A DNA stretch of 37,516 nt from positions 1-37,516 of the IMG/VR virus record IMGVR_UViG_3300032561_001927; one strand, given 5' to 3'. This document shows, piece after piece, positions 13,803 to 21,111 of the stretch; the stretch's first letter is position 1, and each line of letters begins with the position of its first letter. This DNA is from a virus. Below the pieces are notes generated by a model. It was not told the origin of the DNA and ran no database searches. It saw nothing but the letters and a program-made list of their open reading frames with translations. A program made the translations under genes and the position numbers.

Positions 13803-14971
13803 GCCCGGCCCCGACCCGCAAGCCGCCGTCCAGGGACAGCGTCCAGGATCGCGCCACCTTGGAGCGCATTGCCGACTTGATGCGGTCGCGCGTCTTCGAC
13901 CTGGTGCGCGGTCCCTGGGATCTGCGCGACGGCTGGCGCGAGGGACATGACTGGGTTTGCCGCAACCCGCTGCGCGGCGACAAGACCGCCAAGAGTTTCC
14001 GCGTCTCCCTCTCCGGCCCCTATCAGGGCATGGTCAAGGATTTCGCCGGGCCGTTCGGCCGTTCGGGCAAGGATGCCATGAGCGCCCTGTCGTTCCATGC
14101 CGAACTGCTGCACAACGGCGACATGGGGGCGGCGGTGCGCTGGGCCAAGGCCTGGGGCGGGCTGGATGGCGCCAATCCGGAGGCGTTGCGCCAGACCCAG
14201 CGGGCGCTGGTGTCCTATGATGACCGCGCCGATTCCGATGCCGAGGAGGTCGAGAAGAAGCGGCGGCGGGCCAAGGCGATCTATCTCGACGCCCCGGCCG
14301 GTCTGGTCGACACCCCGGTGGACGAATATCTGCGCGGTCGCGGCCTCGACATCCGGGCGCTGCCATACCCCATGCGCTGCCTGCGCTTCCATCCGCGCCT
14401 TTATTGCGCCGAGCTGGGCAAGCCCGATCAGGACTCGGCCTATCTGCCGGCCATGGTGGCACCGATCAACGGCATGGCCGGGGCGGTGCTGGGCGTCCAT
14501 CGCACCTATCTGAGCCGCAATCCGGATGGGCGATGGGTCAAGGCGGCGCTGAAAAATCCCAAGAAGACCTATGGACCCTATCAGGGCGGCGTGATCCGGC
14601 TGTGGAACGGCTGCCGCTTCGATCCGGAGACCGGAGAAGTGTTCTACGGCCGCAAGCTGGGCGAGCTGACCACCCCGGGCGAGGTCGATATCACCGAGGG
14701 GATCGAAGACGCCCTGTCGGTGGCCATCGCCTGCCCCGATGCCAGGGTGGTGGCGGGGGTGTCGCTGTCCAACATGGTCGGCCTAGCCTTCCCGCCCTTG
14801 ATCGAGCAAGTCCGCTTCTGGCGCCAGAACGATCCGGCGGATTCTGCCGCGGCGCGCCAGTTCGAGCGGGCGGTGAACAACACCTATGCCCAGGGCAAGC
14901 GGGTGGTGGTGGTGGATATCCCGCCCGAATGGAAAGACCCCAACGAGGTCTTGCAGGGGAACGACAGATGA
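13799..14971 (+). CDS. Toprim-domain primase-like replication protein, 390 aa
   Basis: The N-terminal part (about 25-100: WVCRNPLRGDKTAKSFRVSL, GPYQGMVKDFAG) has the look of a phage primase N-terminal domain. The C-terminal part is a Toprim_3-like domain with DITEGIEDALSVAIA (Glu300 as the catalytic acid) and VVAGVSLSNM. The usual second acidic motif (DxD) appears as RQNDPADSAA, so the first Asp is Gln. PPEWKDPNEVL near the C-terminus matches the usual end of phage Toprim proteins. It probably primes phage replication with the following ATPase, to which it is coupled by ATGA. It overlaps the preceding gene by 4 nt. Confidence 0.85.
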   Translation: MSPAPTRKPPSRDSVQDRATLERIADLMRSRVFDLVRGPWDLRDGWREGHDWVCRNPLRGDKTAKSFRVSLSGPYQGMVKDFAGPFGRSGKDAMSALSFHAELLHNGDMGAAVRWAKAWGGLDGANPEALRQTQRALVSYDDRADSDAEEVEKKRRRAKAIYLDAPAGLVDTPVDEYLRGRGLDIRALPYPMRCLRFHPRLYCAELGKPDQDSAYLPAMVAPINGMAGAVLGVHRTYLSRNPDGRWVKAALKNPKKTYGPYQGGVIRLWNGCRFDPETGEVFYGRKLGELTTPGEVDITEGIEDALSVAIACPDARVVAGVSLSNMVGLAFPPLIEQVRFWRQNDPADSAAARQFERAVNNTYAQGKRVVVVDIPPEWKDPNEVLQGNDR

Positions 14972-16962
14972 GCAAACCCGCCGGCACCCCTCCGCCCAAT
15001 ACCGTCCCGGCCAATGTCCATGTGCTGCAAGAGGCGCGCGCCAAGGGCCGGCAATACAAGCCGGAGGGGGATCCTGATCCGCTGCCGGAGGAGCCGCCGG
15101 CCGCCGATCCGGCGCCCGATGACGAGTGGCAGGACTTCCTGCCGCTGGATTTCCCAGTGAAGGCACTCGGTGTCCAGGGGCGGGTTTGCTACTTCCTTGA
15201 TGAGCTGCACCAGTTGCAGGACCTGGCCTGGAAGGACATCGAGCGGAAGAACATCGAAGGATTGATGGGGCGCCAGCCCGATCTGTTGGAACAGTACTGG
15301 CCCCGCCTCGACGCCAAGGGAAAGGAAAAGGGCTGGCGCGCCGAGGATGTGTCGCGGGCGCTGAAGGCTGCCTGCGCCGCCATGGGGGTCTGGTCACCCA
15401 CCGAAAAGGTTCGCGGTGCCGGTGCCTGGCTGGGCGCTGATGGCGAGCTGATCGTCCATTACGGCACGCGGGTGGTGGTCTACGGCGCCGATGGTTCGGC
15501 CGCCCAGGGTCGCGAGCCGGGTAAAATCGGTGACCTGGTCTATCCGTCACGTCCCTCGCTGCCCCAACCCACCACCGAGCGCGAGCCCGCCAGCGGCGCC
15601 GCCGCCGAAATCCTCGGCGATCTCAAGACATGGATGTGGGCGCGGCCGGAGGTCGATCCCTATCTCGAACTGGGCCATATGGTGGCAGGCATGCTGGGCG
15701 GGGCGCTGAAATGGCGGCCACTGAAATGGACCACCGGCGGCAAGGGCACCGGCAAGTCCACCCTGCACGATTACGGCAAAGGACTGCTGGGGCGCTGGCT
15801 GGTCTCGACCTCGGATGCCACCGGCGCCGGCATCTGGCAAAAGCTGGGCTTCGATTCGCGGCCGGTGGCGATCGACGAGGCCGAGGGCGAGGAAGACAAC
15901 CGCCGCATGAACACCCTGCTGGGGCTGGCGCGGCAGGCGGCCAGCGGCGGCGTGGTGTTGCGCGGCGGCGCCGACCACGAAGGACGCGAATTCGCGGCCC
16001 GCTCGACCTTCGGCTTGTCCTCGATCGCGGTGCCTCCGCTCAACTCGGCCGATCGATCTCGCTTTGTCGTCCTGCAGCTGCACAAGCTTCCGGACGGGAT
16101 CAAGCCGCCCAATCTGGCACCTCGGCGCCTCGAACAACTGGGCCGGCGGTTGTTGCGCCGCATTGTCGACAACTGGGGGCGCTGGGCGGATACCCTGACC
16201 CTCTATCGCGAGGCCATGGAACTGGCTGGCCACACGGCGCGCGGCGCTGACGTGTTCGGGACGCTGCTGGCCTGCCAGGATCTGGTCCGCCACGATCATG
16301 TCCCGGATGGTGACGAACTGGCCAGGTGGACGGAGCGGCTGCGGGTCGGCGATCTGGCCGAGCTGGCCGGCGATCTGGCCATCGAGCAGGCTTGCCTGCT
16401 GTATCTGCTGACCCGCCGGCTTGAGGCCTATCGCGGCGGCGTGGCCAAGACCATCGGCGAGTGGGTCAAACAGGCGGCTGATCTCGACGCCTTCGGCCAC
16501 CCCAGCGACGACGCGCGCATCGCCAACGATATTCTCAAGTCCTATGGCATGGAGGTGCGGCTGGCGCCCCGTGACAAGGCCACCGGTGACCCCAAATGGC
16601 CCGGAGTCTATTTTTGGGTGGCCAATCGCCATACCGAGCTGGCGCGGCTGTTCGATCGTACCAAATGGCAAGGCGGTGCCGATACTCAGGGCGGTTGGGT
16701 GCAGCATCTGGGCTGGTTGCCCGGGGCGCGTGGCAATATCCCCTACTGGTCCGGGGCTCAGACCAAGGCCACCCTCGTGCCCATTGATTTCTGCCTGAAA
16801 GGCCCGCCGGACGGCGGGCAAGACGATTTGTCGGCCGCAGGTGGCTCGCCTGGCTCTGGCGTGGATAGCGGCACGGCGGCAGGATTGGCGAGCCACCGGA
16901 GCGCGGCCGACCCCGCTCTATCGTCCTCGGCCCCCAGCCCCGACCCATTGGCGGGGCTATAA
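14968..16962 (+). CDS. Phage replicative helicase/ATPase-like protein, 664 aa
   Basis: The Walker A motif TGGKGTGKST (about residues 256-265) and a Walker B VAIDEAEGEED (Asp303, Glu304) identify a P-loop ATPase. The flanking order resembles phage/plasmid replication helicases of the D5/DUF927-like kind. Next comes FAARSTFGLSSIAVPPLNSADRSRF with a sensor/arginine-finger-like Arg pair. The C-terminus is a Gly/Ser-rich unstructured tail. The start at 14968 (ATGA overlap with the Toprim gene) is chosen over an in-frame ATG within that gene. With the Toprim protein it probably makes the replisome. The exact helicase superfamily cannot be settled by eye. Confidence 0.82.
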   Translation: MSKPAGTPPPNTVPANVHVLQEARAKGRQYKPEGDPDPLPEEPPAADPAPDDEWQDFLPLDFPVKALGVQGRVCYFLDELHQLQDLAWKDIERKNIEGLMGRQPDLLEQYWPRLDAKGKEKGWRAEDVSRALKAACAAMGVWSPTEKVRGAGAWLGADGELIVHYGTRVVVYGADGSAAQGREPGKIGDLVYPSRPSLPQPTTEREPASGAAAEILGDLKTWMWARPEVDPYLELGHMVAGMLGGALKWRPLKWTTGGKGTGKSTLHDYGKGLLGRWLVSTSDATGAGIWQKLGFDSRPVAIDEAEGEEDNRRMNTLLGLARQAASGGVVLRGGADHEGREFAARSTFGLSSIAVPPLNSADRSRFVVLQLHKLPDGIKPPNLAPRRLEQLGRRLLRRIVDNWGRWADTLTLYREAMELAGHTARGADVFGTLLACQDLVRHDHVPDGDELARWTERLRVGDLAELAGDLAIEQACLLYLLTRRLEAYRGGVAKTIGEWVKQAADLDAFGHPSDDARIANDILKSYGMEVRLAPRDKATGDPKWPGVYFWVANRHTELARLFDRTKWQGGADTQGGWVQHLGWLPGARGNIPYWSGAQTKATLVPIDFCLKGPPDGGQDDLSAAGGSPGSGVDSGTAAGLASHRSAADPALSSSAPSPDPLAGL

Positions 16963-16964
16963 CC

Positions 16965-17141
16965 ATGACTCCCATGCCCATGCCCCCACCCGATGGCTAC
17001 AGGCAAGAATTCGCGCGCGATCTTGTCGGCAACCTTCGGGTTAGGGTGTGGTTAGGTTTGCCGGTTTGGAGAGTATGCAGCTATATCAATGGGTTGCGAC
17101 GCGACCAAACCGCCAAACCGCCAAACCTCTCCCGCGCCTGA
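16965..17141 (+). CDS. Possible small protein, 58 aa
   Basis: An open frame begins 2 nt after the helicase stop: MTPMPMPPPDGYRQEFARDL, VGNLRVRVWLGLPVWRVCSY, ending in KPPNLSRA. The first half has natural-looking helical composition. The end crosses the CAAACC repeats. GCGGGG lies upstream at loose spacing. It may be real or may be chance reading of a cis-acting region. Confidence 0.35.
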   Translation: MTPMPMPPPDGYRQEFARDLVGNLRVRVWLGLPVWRVCSYINGLRRDQTAKPPNLSRA

Positions 17142-17307
17142 CGTAACAGCGAAACCGGCTCAAAGCGGAACGATCCGCTTACATGTGGGGAACGCGGTTT
17201 GGTGGTTTGGTTCCTACCTCTAGGACTAAATAGACATGAGAAATCAGAGACATATCAACCTAACCAGCGGCCAAACCGGGACCAAACCGGTGGATCGGGC
17301 GGGTTTG
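17039..17307. repeat. CAAACC/GGTTTG repeat cluster, candidate origin or packaging site
   Basis: The hexamer occurs ten times. GGTTTG starts at 17055, 17063, 17196, 17204 and 17302. CAAACC starts at 17106, 17114, 17122, 17272 and 17283. Many are exactly 8 bp apart, forming tandem sets in opposite orientations. GGTTAG occurs at 17039 and 17050, CCTAACC at 17259. A relatively AT-rich segment lies at 17221-17262. The cluster sits between helicase and terminase genes, where a replication origin or a terminase recognition site would fit. From 17142 to 17338 there is no gene. Confidence 0.75.
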
Positions 17308-17338
17308 GTCGCCAGCTTGAATAAAATACGGGGGTGAT

Positions 17339-17836
17339 ATGAGCGGCGATGGCACCAAGGCGGCGCTGGATCTGGCTATGGACGTGGCCGGGGAGGATGA
17401 CGAGCCGGAACAGCTGGCGCTGGGTGATCTGCTGGGCCTGCCGGTGCTGCCGGCCGGGCAGATCGAGCAGCTGGGCTCGCGCCGGCCGGGTCGACCGAAG
17501 GGGGCGCGGAACAAGCGCACCACCGACATGGCCGAGTGGATCCTGCGGCAGGGCTCGCCGCCGCTGCTGACCCTGGTGCGCATGGCCGACATGCCGGTGG
17601 ACGAGATGGCCAAGCGGCTGGGGTGCAGCCTCTTGGAGGCATGGCAAGAAAAGCGCCACTGCGCCACGGCGGCGCTGCCCTACCTGCACCAGCGCCAGCC
17701 GCTGGCGGTCGACCTCACCGACCATCGCGAGGTGAGGCTGACCATCGTCGAGAGCTCTCGTCCTGATCCGGTCCGCGACGTGCTGCAAGTCATTGAAATT
17801 ATTGACAACTCGGACGAGGGGGAAAGCGATGTCTGA
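17339..17836 (+). CDS. Probable terminase small subunit, 165 aa
   Basis: The position directly ahead of the large terminase fits a small subunit, which recognises the packaging site and regulates the motor. An AT-hook-like basic stretch, RRPGRPKGARNKRTTD, lies at residues about 48-63; GRPKGARNKRT is typical of phage small terminases. A helical domain follows (AEWILRQGSPPLLTLVRMAD, MAKRLGCSLLEAWQEKRH). GGGGGTGAT precedes the ATG. The first nine codons match those of the gene at 13401 at 25 of 27 bases. The CAAACC cluster just upstream could be its target. The assignment rests on motif and context. Confidence 0.7.
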   Translation: MSGDGTKAALDLAMDVAGEDDEPEQLALGDLLGLPVLPAGQIEQLGSRRPGRPKGARNKRTTDMAEWILRQGSPPLLTLVRMADMPVDEMAKRLGCSLLEAWQEKRHCATAALPYLHQRQPLAVDLTDHREVRLTIVESSRPDPVRDVLQVIEIIDNSDEGESDV

Positions 17837-18092
17837 CAGTCGCGGTCTGACAGTCGGCCTGAAAGGCGCGGAAATGCTGGGGTTCGCGCCTCTCGCGCAA
17901 TGGATCGAACATCGAAAGGTCGCCACCGCCGGAGCCTTCCAAAGCGATATCGCTTTCGGCGGGGGGGGTACCCCCGGTTTCGCGCCGAATTGCGCGCGCG
18001 CCCCCCTGCCAGCGTGGTTTTCCGCCATTCCCGGAGTTTTCGGGCCGGAGCGAAACTTGCGGTCGGCAGATCGGGCGAGGGTGTGGGCATGA
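17829..18092 (+). CDS. Doubtful 87-aa frame between terminase genes
   Basis: The frame overlaps the small terminase by 8 nt and the large terminase by 4 nt (ATGA), so it fits the coupling pattern. The sequence is poor: Gly- and Pro-rich with AFGGGGTPGFAP from a palindromic stretch. LAQWIEHRKV is like the translation of a tRNA D-arm. Two perfect palindromes lie within it, AAAGCGATATCGCTTT (17941-17956) and GGGGGTACCCCC (17964-17975). It may be a cis-acting site kept in frame rather than a functional protein. Confidence 0.4.
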   Translation: MSDSRGLTVGLKGAEMLGFAPLAQWIEHRKVATAGAFQSDIAFGGGGTPGFAPNCARAPLPAWFSAIPGVFGPERNLRSADRARVWA

Positions 18093-19585
18093 GCGGCTTC
18101 ATCGATATCACCTGGAAATCGCCGGGTTCGGTCGCGGATCGGTTCATGGCGTCGACGGCGCGCACGCAGATCATCAACGGGCCGATCGGGTCGGGAAAAA
18201 CCACGGCCGTGCTGATGAAGGGGATTCATCTGGCGGCGGCGCAAAGGCGGTCGACACGGGATGGGGTGCGCAAGTTCAAGCTTTGCATCGTCCGCGACAC
18301 CTATCGCCAGCTGTGGAAAACGACGATCCCGTCGTGGTTCAAGCGGGTGCCGAAAGAGGTGGGCGAGTTCATCGGCGCCGATGGTGCCCCGGCCAAGCAT
18401 CGGGTGAAGTTCGGCCTGGGCGATGGCAGCAAGGTCGACCTGCAGGTGGAATTCGTGGCGATCGGCGAGAACGCGGTCGAGGATGTCCTACGCGGTTATG
18501 AGCCGACCGCCTTCTACCTCAACGAGGCCGATCTGCTGGCGCGCGAGGTCTGGGATTTCGCCGATGGCCGTGTCGGCCGCTATCCCGACATGGATGAGGG
18601 CGGCCCCAGCTGGCGCGGCGTGCTGATGGACTGCAATGCGCCGGAGCTGGGCTCGTGGCTGTATGACGATGTCTTCACCAAGTCGGCGGAGGAATTGGCC
18701 GCCGGCAACATCGATCTGTTCCGCCAGCCTTCGGGTCTGTCGGCCGAGGCGGAGAATATCGCCAACCTGGATGGTGGCGCCGGCTATTACCACAATCAGG
18801 CCCTCAACAAGCCGGCTTGGTATGTGGCCCGCATGCTGGAGAACAAGCCGGGCTACTCGCGCGCCGGCAAGCCGGTCTACCCGGAGTTCAACGATGCCCT
18901 GCATGTGCCGGCCGGCGATCTGGAGCCGGTCAAGGGTATCCGCCTGATCGGCGGACTGGATGCCGGTCTGCGCCCGGCCGCCATGCTGTGCCAGCATATG
19001 CCCTCGGGCCAATGGCGGGGGCTGGACGAGCTGGTGACGGAGCCGGGTGTCGGGCCGCGCCGGTTCGGTCAGCGCCTCAATCTGCTGCTGTCCGAGCGCT
19101 ATGCCGGGTTCGATGTGGTGTTCTACGCCGACCCCGCCGCCCAGCATGGTCAGGACAAGGCGGCGGAGGAATTGTCCTGGTTGCAGATCGTCGAGGAGGA
19201 GATCGGCTTCCCGGTGCTGGCGGCGCCCACCAATTCCATCATCCGGCGGCTGGAATCGGTGCGCCTGCCGTTGACCCGGCTGATCGATGGCCAGCCGGGG
19301 TTCTTGCTGAGCTCGCGCTGCAAGGTGATCCGCAGCGGCTTCAATGCCGGCTACCGCTTCCGCAAGCTGAATATCAGCGGCGCCGATCGCTATGGCGATG
19401 AAATCGACAAGAACGATTTCAGCCATCCCCATGACGCCTTGCAATACGCCCTGTCGGGCGGTGGCGAGGATCTGGCGGTGATGTATCGCCACGAACGCAA
19501 TTCCGGCCAGCCGCGCCAGCGCACGGCCATATCCGAGGAGGGTGGTGGTCATGGCCGGCAACGATTCGCAATCGGGGACCGATAA
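18089..19585 (+). CDS. Terminase large subunit, 498 aa
   Basis: Motor and nuclease that cuts and packages phage DNA. The Walker A variant NGPIGSGKTTA is at residues 30-40 and Walker B AFYLNEAD with catalytic Glu146 follows. The RNase-H-like nuclease domain shows acidic motifs IGGLDAGLRPA (about 290), DVVFYADPAAQ and a final NDFSHPHDALQYAL. The ATG at 18089 is chosen; the frame runs open upstream to 17900, but the extension reads through palindromes as Arg-rich sequence. The length and motifs are typical of podoviral terminases. It is overlapped by the next gene at its 3' end (35 nt). Confidence 0.93.
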   Translation: MSGFIDITWKSPGSVADRFMASTARTQIINGPIGSGKTTAVLMKGIHLAAAQRRSTRDGVRKFKLCIVRDTYRQLWKTTIPSWFKRVPKEVGEFIGADGAPAKHRVKFGLGDGSKVDLQVEFVAIGENAVEDVLRGYEPTAFYLNEADLLAREVWDFADGRVGRYPDMDEGGPSWRGVLMDCNAPELGSWLYDDVFTKSAEELAAGNIDLFRQPSGLSAEAENIANLDGGAGYYHNQALNKPAWYVARMLENKPGYSRAGKPVYPEFNDALHVPAGDLEPVKGIRLIGGLDAGLRPAAMLCQHMPSGQWRGLDELVTEPGVGPRRFGQRLNLLLSERYAGFDVVFYADPAAQHGQDKAAEELSWLQIVEEEIGFPVLAAPTNSIIRRLESVRLPLTRLIDGQPGFLLSSRCKVIRSGFNAGYRFRKLNISGADRYGDEIDKNDFSHPHDALQYALSGGGEDLAVMYRHERNSGQPRQRTAISEEGGGHGRQRFAIGDR

Positions 19586-20060
19586 CCGCTTGGAGATCGG
19601 CGCCGCGGTACAGCGGGCGCGCGATGCCGGCATGACGTGGAAGGACATCGAGCGGCGCTGGGGCCGCGACCGCTCCACCTTGTGGCGGTGGGCGGTTGTT
19701 GCGGCCGAATGCAACAAAATAGGCACTTGTTGCAACATCTTCGGTGTTGATCCTGCAACATCTTCCTCAGAGCCTTGGGGCATGGATGATCTTGCCTGCT
19801 CGACCTGCCCGCACTGGCGGCGCCTGAAATCCCCCGGATCGGAGAATCTGGGGCGCTGCATGCTGCGTGACGGCGGATCGCGTGAGGACAGCGAATATTG
19901 CGGTGACCATCCCGTCCTGGTGGCGCGGCGCAACGCCGATCTGGCGGTCGCGGTCGGCAGCGCGGTGGCGGGGGTGCTCGTCGAGATGATCAACAAATCA
20001 CGGAATTCCGGCGAATCCAATTCGCCGATGATTGACGGGAAGGGAAGGGGGAAGCGATGA
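19551..20060 (+). CDS. HTH and Cys-motif phage protein, 169 aa
   Basis: An N-terminal HTH is visible: LEIGAAVQRARDAGMTWKDI, RRWGRDRSTLWRWA. A Cys-rich domain follows with CSTCPHWRR, LGRCMLRDG and EYCGDHP, a plausible zinc site. The C-terminus is a helix (ADLAVAVGSAVAGVLVEMIN) and a basic tail. The ATG at 19551 has GAGGAGGG upstream and is preferred to the GTG at 19542. The stretch 19696-19765 is AT-richer and full of TGTTGC/GCAACA. It is a DNA-binding protein encoded beside the terminase; a late regulator or packaging factor is possible. Confidence 0.75.
   Translation: MAGNDSQSGTDNRLEIGAAVQRARDAGMTWKDIERRWGRDRSTLWRWAVVAAECNKIGTCCNIFGVDPATSSSEPWGMDDLACSTCPHWRRLKSPGSENLGRCMLRDGGSREDSEYCGDHPVLVARRNADLAVAVGSAVAGVLVEMINKSRNSGESNSPMIDGKGRGKR
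19696..19765. repeat. TGTTGC/GCAACA repeat cluster inside coding sequence
   Basis: TGTTGC or GCAACA occurs at 19697, 19711, 19728, 19732 and 19755. TGTTGCAACA (19728-19737) is a perfect palindrome. TGCAACATCTTC occurs twice (19731-19742, 19754-19765). The stretch is AT-richer than its surroundings. Confidence 0.6.
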
Positions 20061-20395
20061 GTTATCCGTTGATGCAGGGTACCCGCTCGCGCGCCACCGC
20101 GCGGTGCGGCCATCCCCCGGACACCATGTGCACCAAGTCGCTGTCGACGGATCAGGGGCTGTCCAAGCTGGCCGCCGCCTCCATGACCTTCGTGGCCGGC
20201 AGTGCCCAGGTCCAGGCCGCCAACGGCACCTTCGCCGCCTTCGCCGTCCAGGATAGCGTCATCGTGCTGGGCACCAATTCCAACAATGGCGACTTCACCG
20301 TCACCGGCATCGATAGCACCAACCAGTCCTATCTGGTGCTGGACCCGCCGCCCAAGTCGGAAGGCCCCGTCACCGCCACGGTGAGGACGCCATGA
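20057..20395 (+). CDS. Hypothetical phage structural protein, 112 aa
   Basis: The second half looks like a small beta domain (SKLAAASMTFVAGSAQVQAA, FAVQDSVIVLGTNSNNGDFT, VTGIDSTNQSYLVLD), typical of phage head or spike decoration proteins. GGAAGGGGGAAG precedes the ATG; there are 4-nt overlaps at both ends. The next gene is a spike-base family member, which suggests that the two belong to the same virion part. No precise family is recognised. Confidence 0.65.
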   Translation: MSYPLMQGTRSRATARCGHPPDTMCTKSLSTDQGLSKLAAASMTFVAGSAQVQAANGTFAAFAVQDSVIVLGTNSNNGDFTVTGIDSTNQSYLVLDPPPKSEGPVTATVRTP

Positions 20396-20661
20396 GCTAC
20401 AGCGCCGCTCCCACGCAGATCCCGTCCAAGGTCCACGAATGCTATCGCCAGATGGCGGCGATCACGCCGACCGATAACACCGCCATCGGGCCATTCTCCG
20501 CCCTCTATGTCGGCGGCGCCGGCAATGTCGCGGTGGTGCCGCTGGGCCAGACCACCGCCGTGGTGTTCGACGCGGTTCCGGCCGGAACCATCCTGCCACT
20601 GGAGTTCCAGGGCATCAACGCCACCAGCACCACCGCCACCAACCTGGTGGGGCTGGGATGA
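20392..20661 (+). CDS. Spike-base-like protein (Rcc01079-type), 89 aa
   Basis: The pattern ITPTDNTAIGPFSALYVGG, AGNVAVVPLGQTTAVVFDAV, PAGTILPLEFQGINATSTTA, TNLVGLG closely follows the phage spike-base family named after Rhodobacter capsulatus gene-transfer-agent protein Rcc01079. These small beta proteins lie at the base of receptor-binding spikes. The gene is coupled by ATGA on both sides. Its location between terminase and portal rather than in the tail region is unusual for the family. Confidence 0.72.
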   Translation: MSYSAAPTQIPSKVHECYRQMAAITPTDNTAIGPFSALYVGGAGNVAVVPLGQTTAVVFDAVPAGTILPLEFQGINATSTTATNLVGLG

Positions 20662-20876
20662 TCGCCGCCGACATCTTCTCGCAGCTTCCGGCGGGATACG
20701 TGCTGACGCGGGAATCCGAATCGGCCCTGGTCACCCTGTTCGGCGCCAATCCGTCACCCACCTCGGCCCAGATCCTGGCGGCGGTGGCGGCGGTTGATGG
20801 GGCGCCGCCGGTGGCGCCGATCTCGGTTCCCCGCCTGTCCACCGACCCGCAACCTCGTCTGGTGGGGCTGATGTAA
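20658..20876 (+). CDS. Hypothetical phage protein, 72 aa
   Basis: Sequence starts MIAADIFSQLPAGYVLTRES and includes ALVTLFGANPSPTSAQILAA, then a Pro-rich tail. The pattern PSPTSAQILAAVAAVDGAPP suggests a small helical domain and a flexible end. It is coupled by a 4-nt overlap upstream and a 1-nt TAATG overlap downstream. No family is recognised. Confidence 0.6.
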   Translation: MIAADIFSQLPAGYVLTRESESALVTLFGANPSPTSAQILAAVAAVDGAPPVAPISVPRLSTDPQPRLVGLM

Positions 20877-21106
20877 TGGGCGGCATTGTCTCCGCGGTCA
20901 CCAGCATGTTCTCGGGGCCGCCCAAGGTCACTCCCATGGCGCCTCCGGCGGCGCCGACCGTCACCGATCCGTCGGTGCAGGCCGCCGCTCAGGCCCAAGC
21001 CACCGCCATGGCCCAATCCGCCGGCCGCGCCTCCACCATCCTGACCAGCGGTCAGGGCGATACCTCCCAGGCCAATGTGGCCAAGAAAACCCTGTTGGGA
21101 GGCTGA
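20876..21106 (+). CDS. Small phage protein ahead of the portal, 76 aa
   Basis: The first residues MGGIVSAVTSMFSGPPK and the Gln/Ala-rich middle with RASTILTSGQGD and KKTLLGG at the end match a widespread type of short podoviral protein encoded just before the connector. It is probably unstructured and perhaps virion-associated. The ATG overlaps the preceding TAA by 1 nt and the portal gene follows by 5 nt. Confidence 0.7.
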   Translation: MGGIVSAVTSMFSGPPKVTPMAPPAAPTVTDPSVQAAAQAQATAMAQSAGRASTILTSGQGDTSQANVAKKTLLGG

Positions 21107-21111
21107 TCGCC

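Noticed and set aside
14404-14967. Longer start for the helicase-like gene
   Set aside because: It lies wholly inside the Toprim gene in another frame; 14968 gives an ATGA overlap.
17039-17307. CRISPR array
   Set aside because: The repeats are only 6-8 bp with 8-bp period and mixed orientation; no spacer-repeat units of CRISPR size.
17885-17935. tRNA gene suggested by LAQWIEHR-like translation
   Set aside because: D-stem pairing is broken (GCGC against GAAC) and no T-arm or acceptor stem can be drawn.
17900-18088. Longer terminase large-subunit start
   Set aside because: The extension reads palindromic DNA as Arg-rich sequence and the ATG at 18089 fits the coupling pattern.
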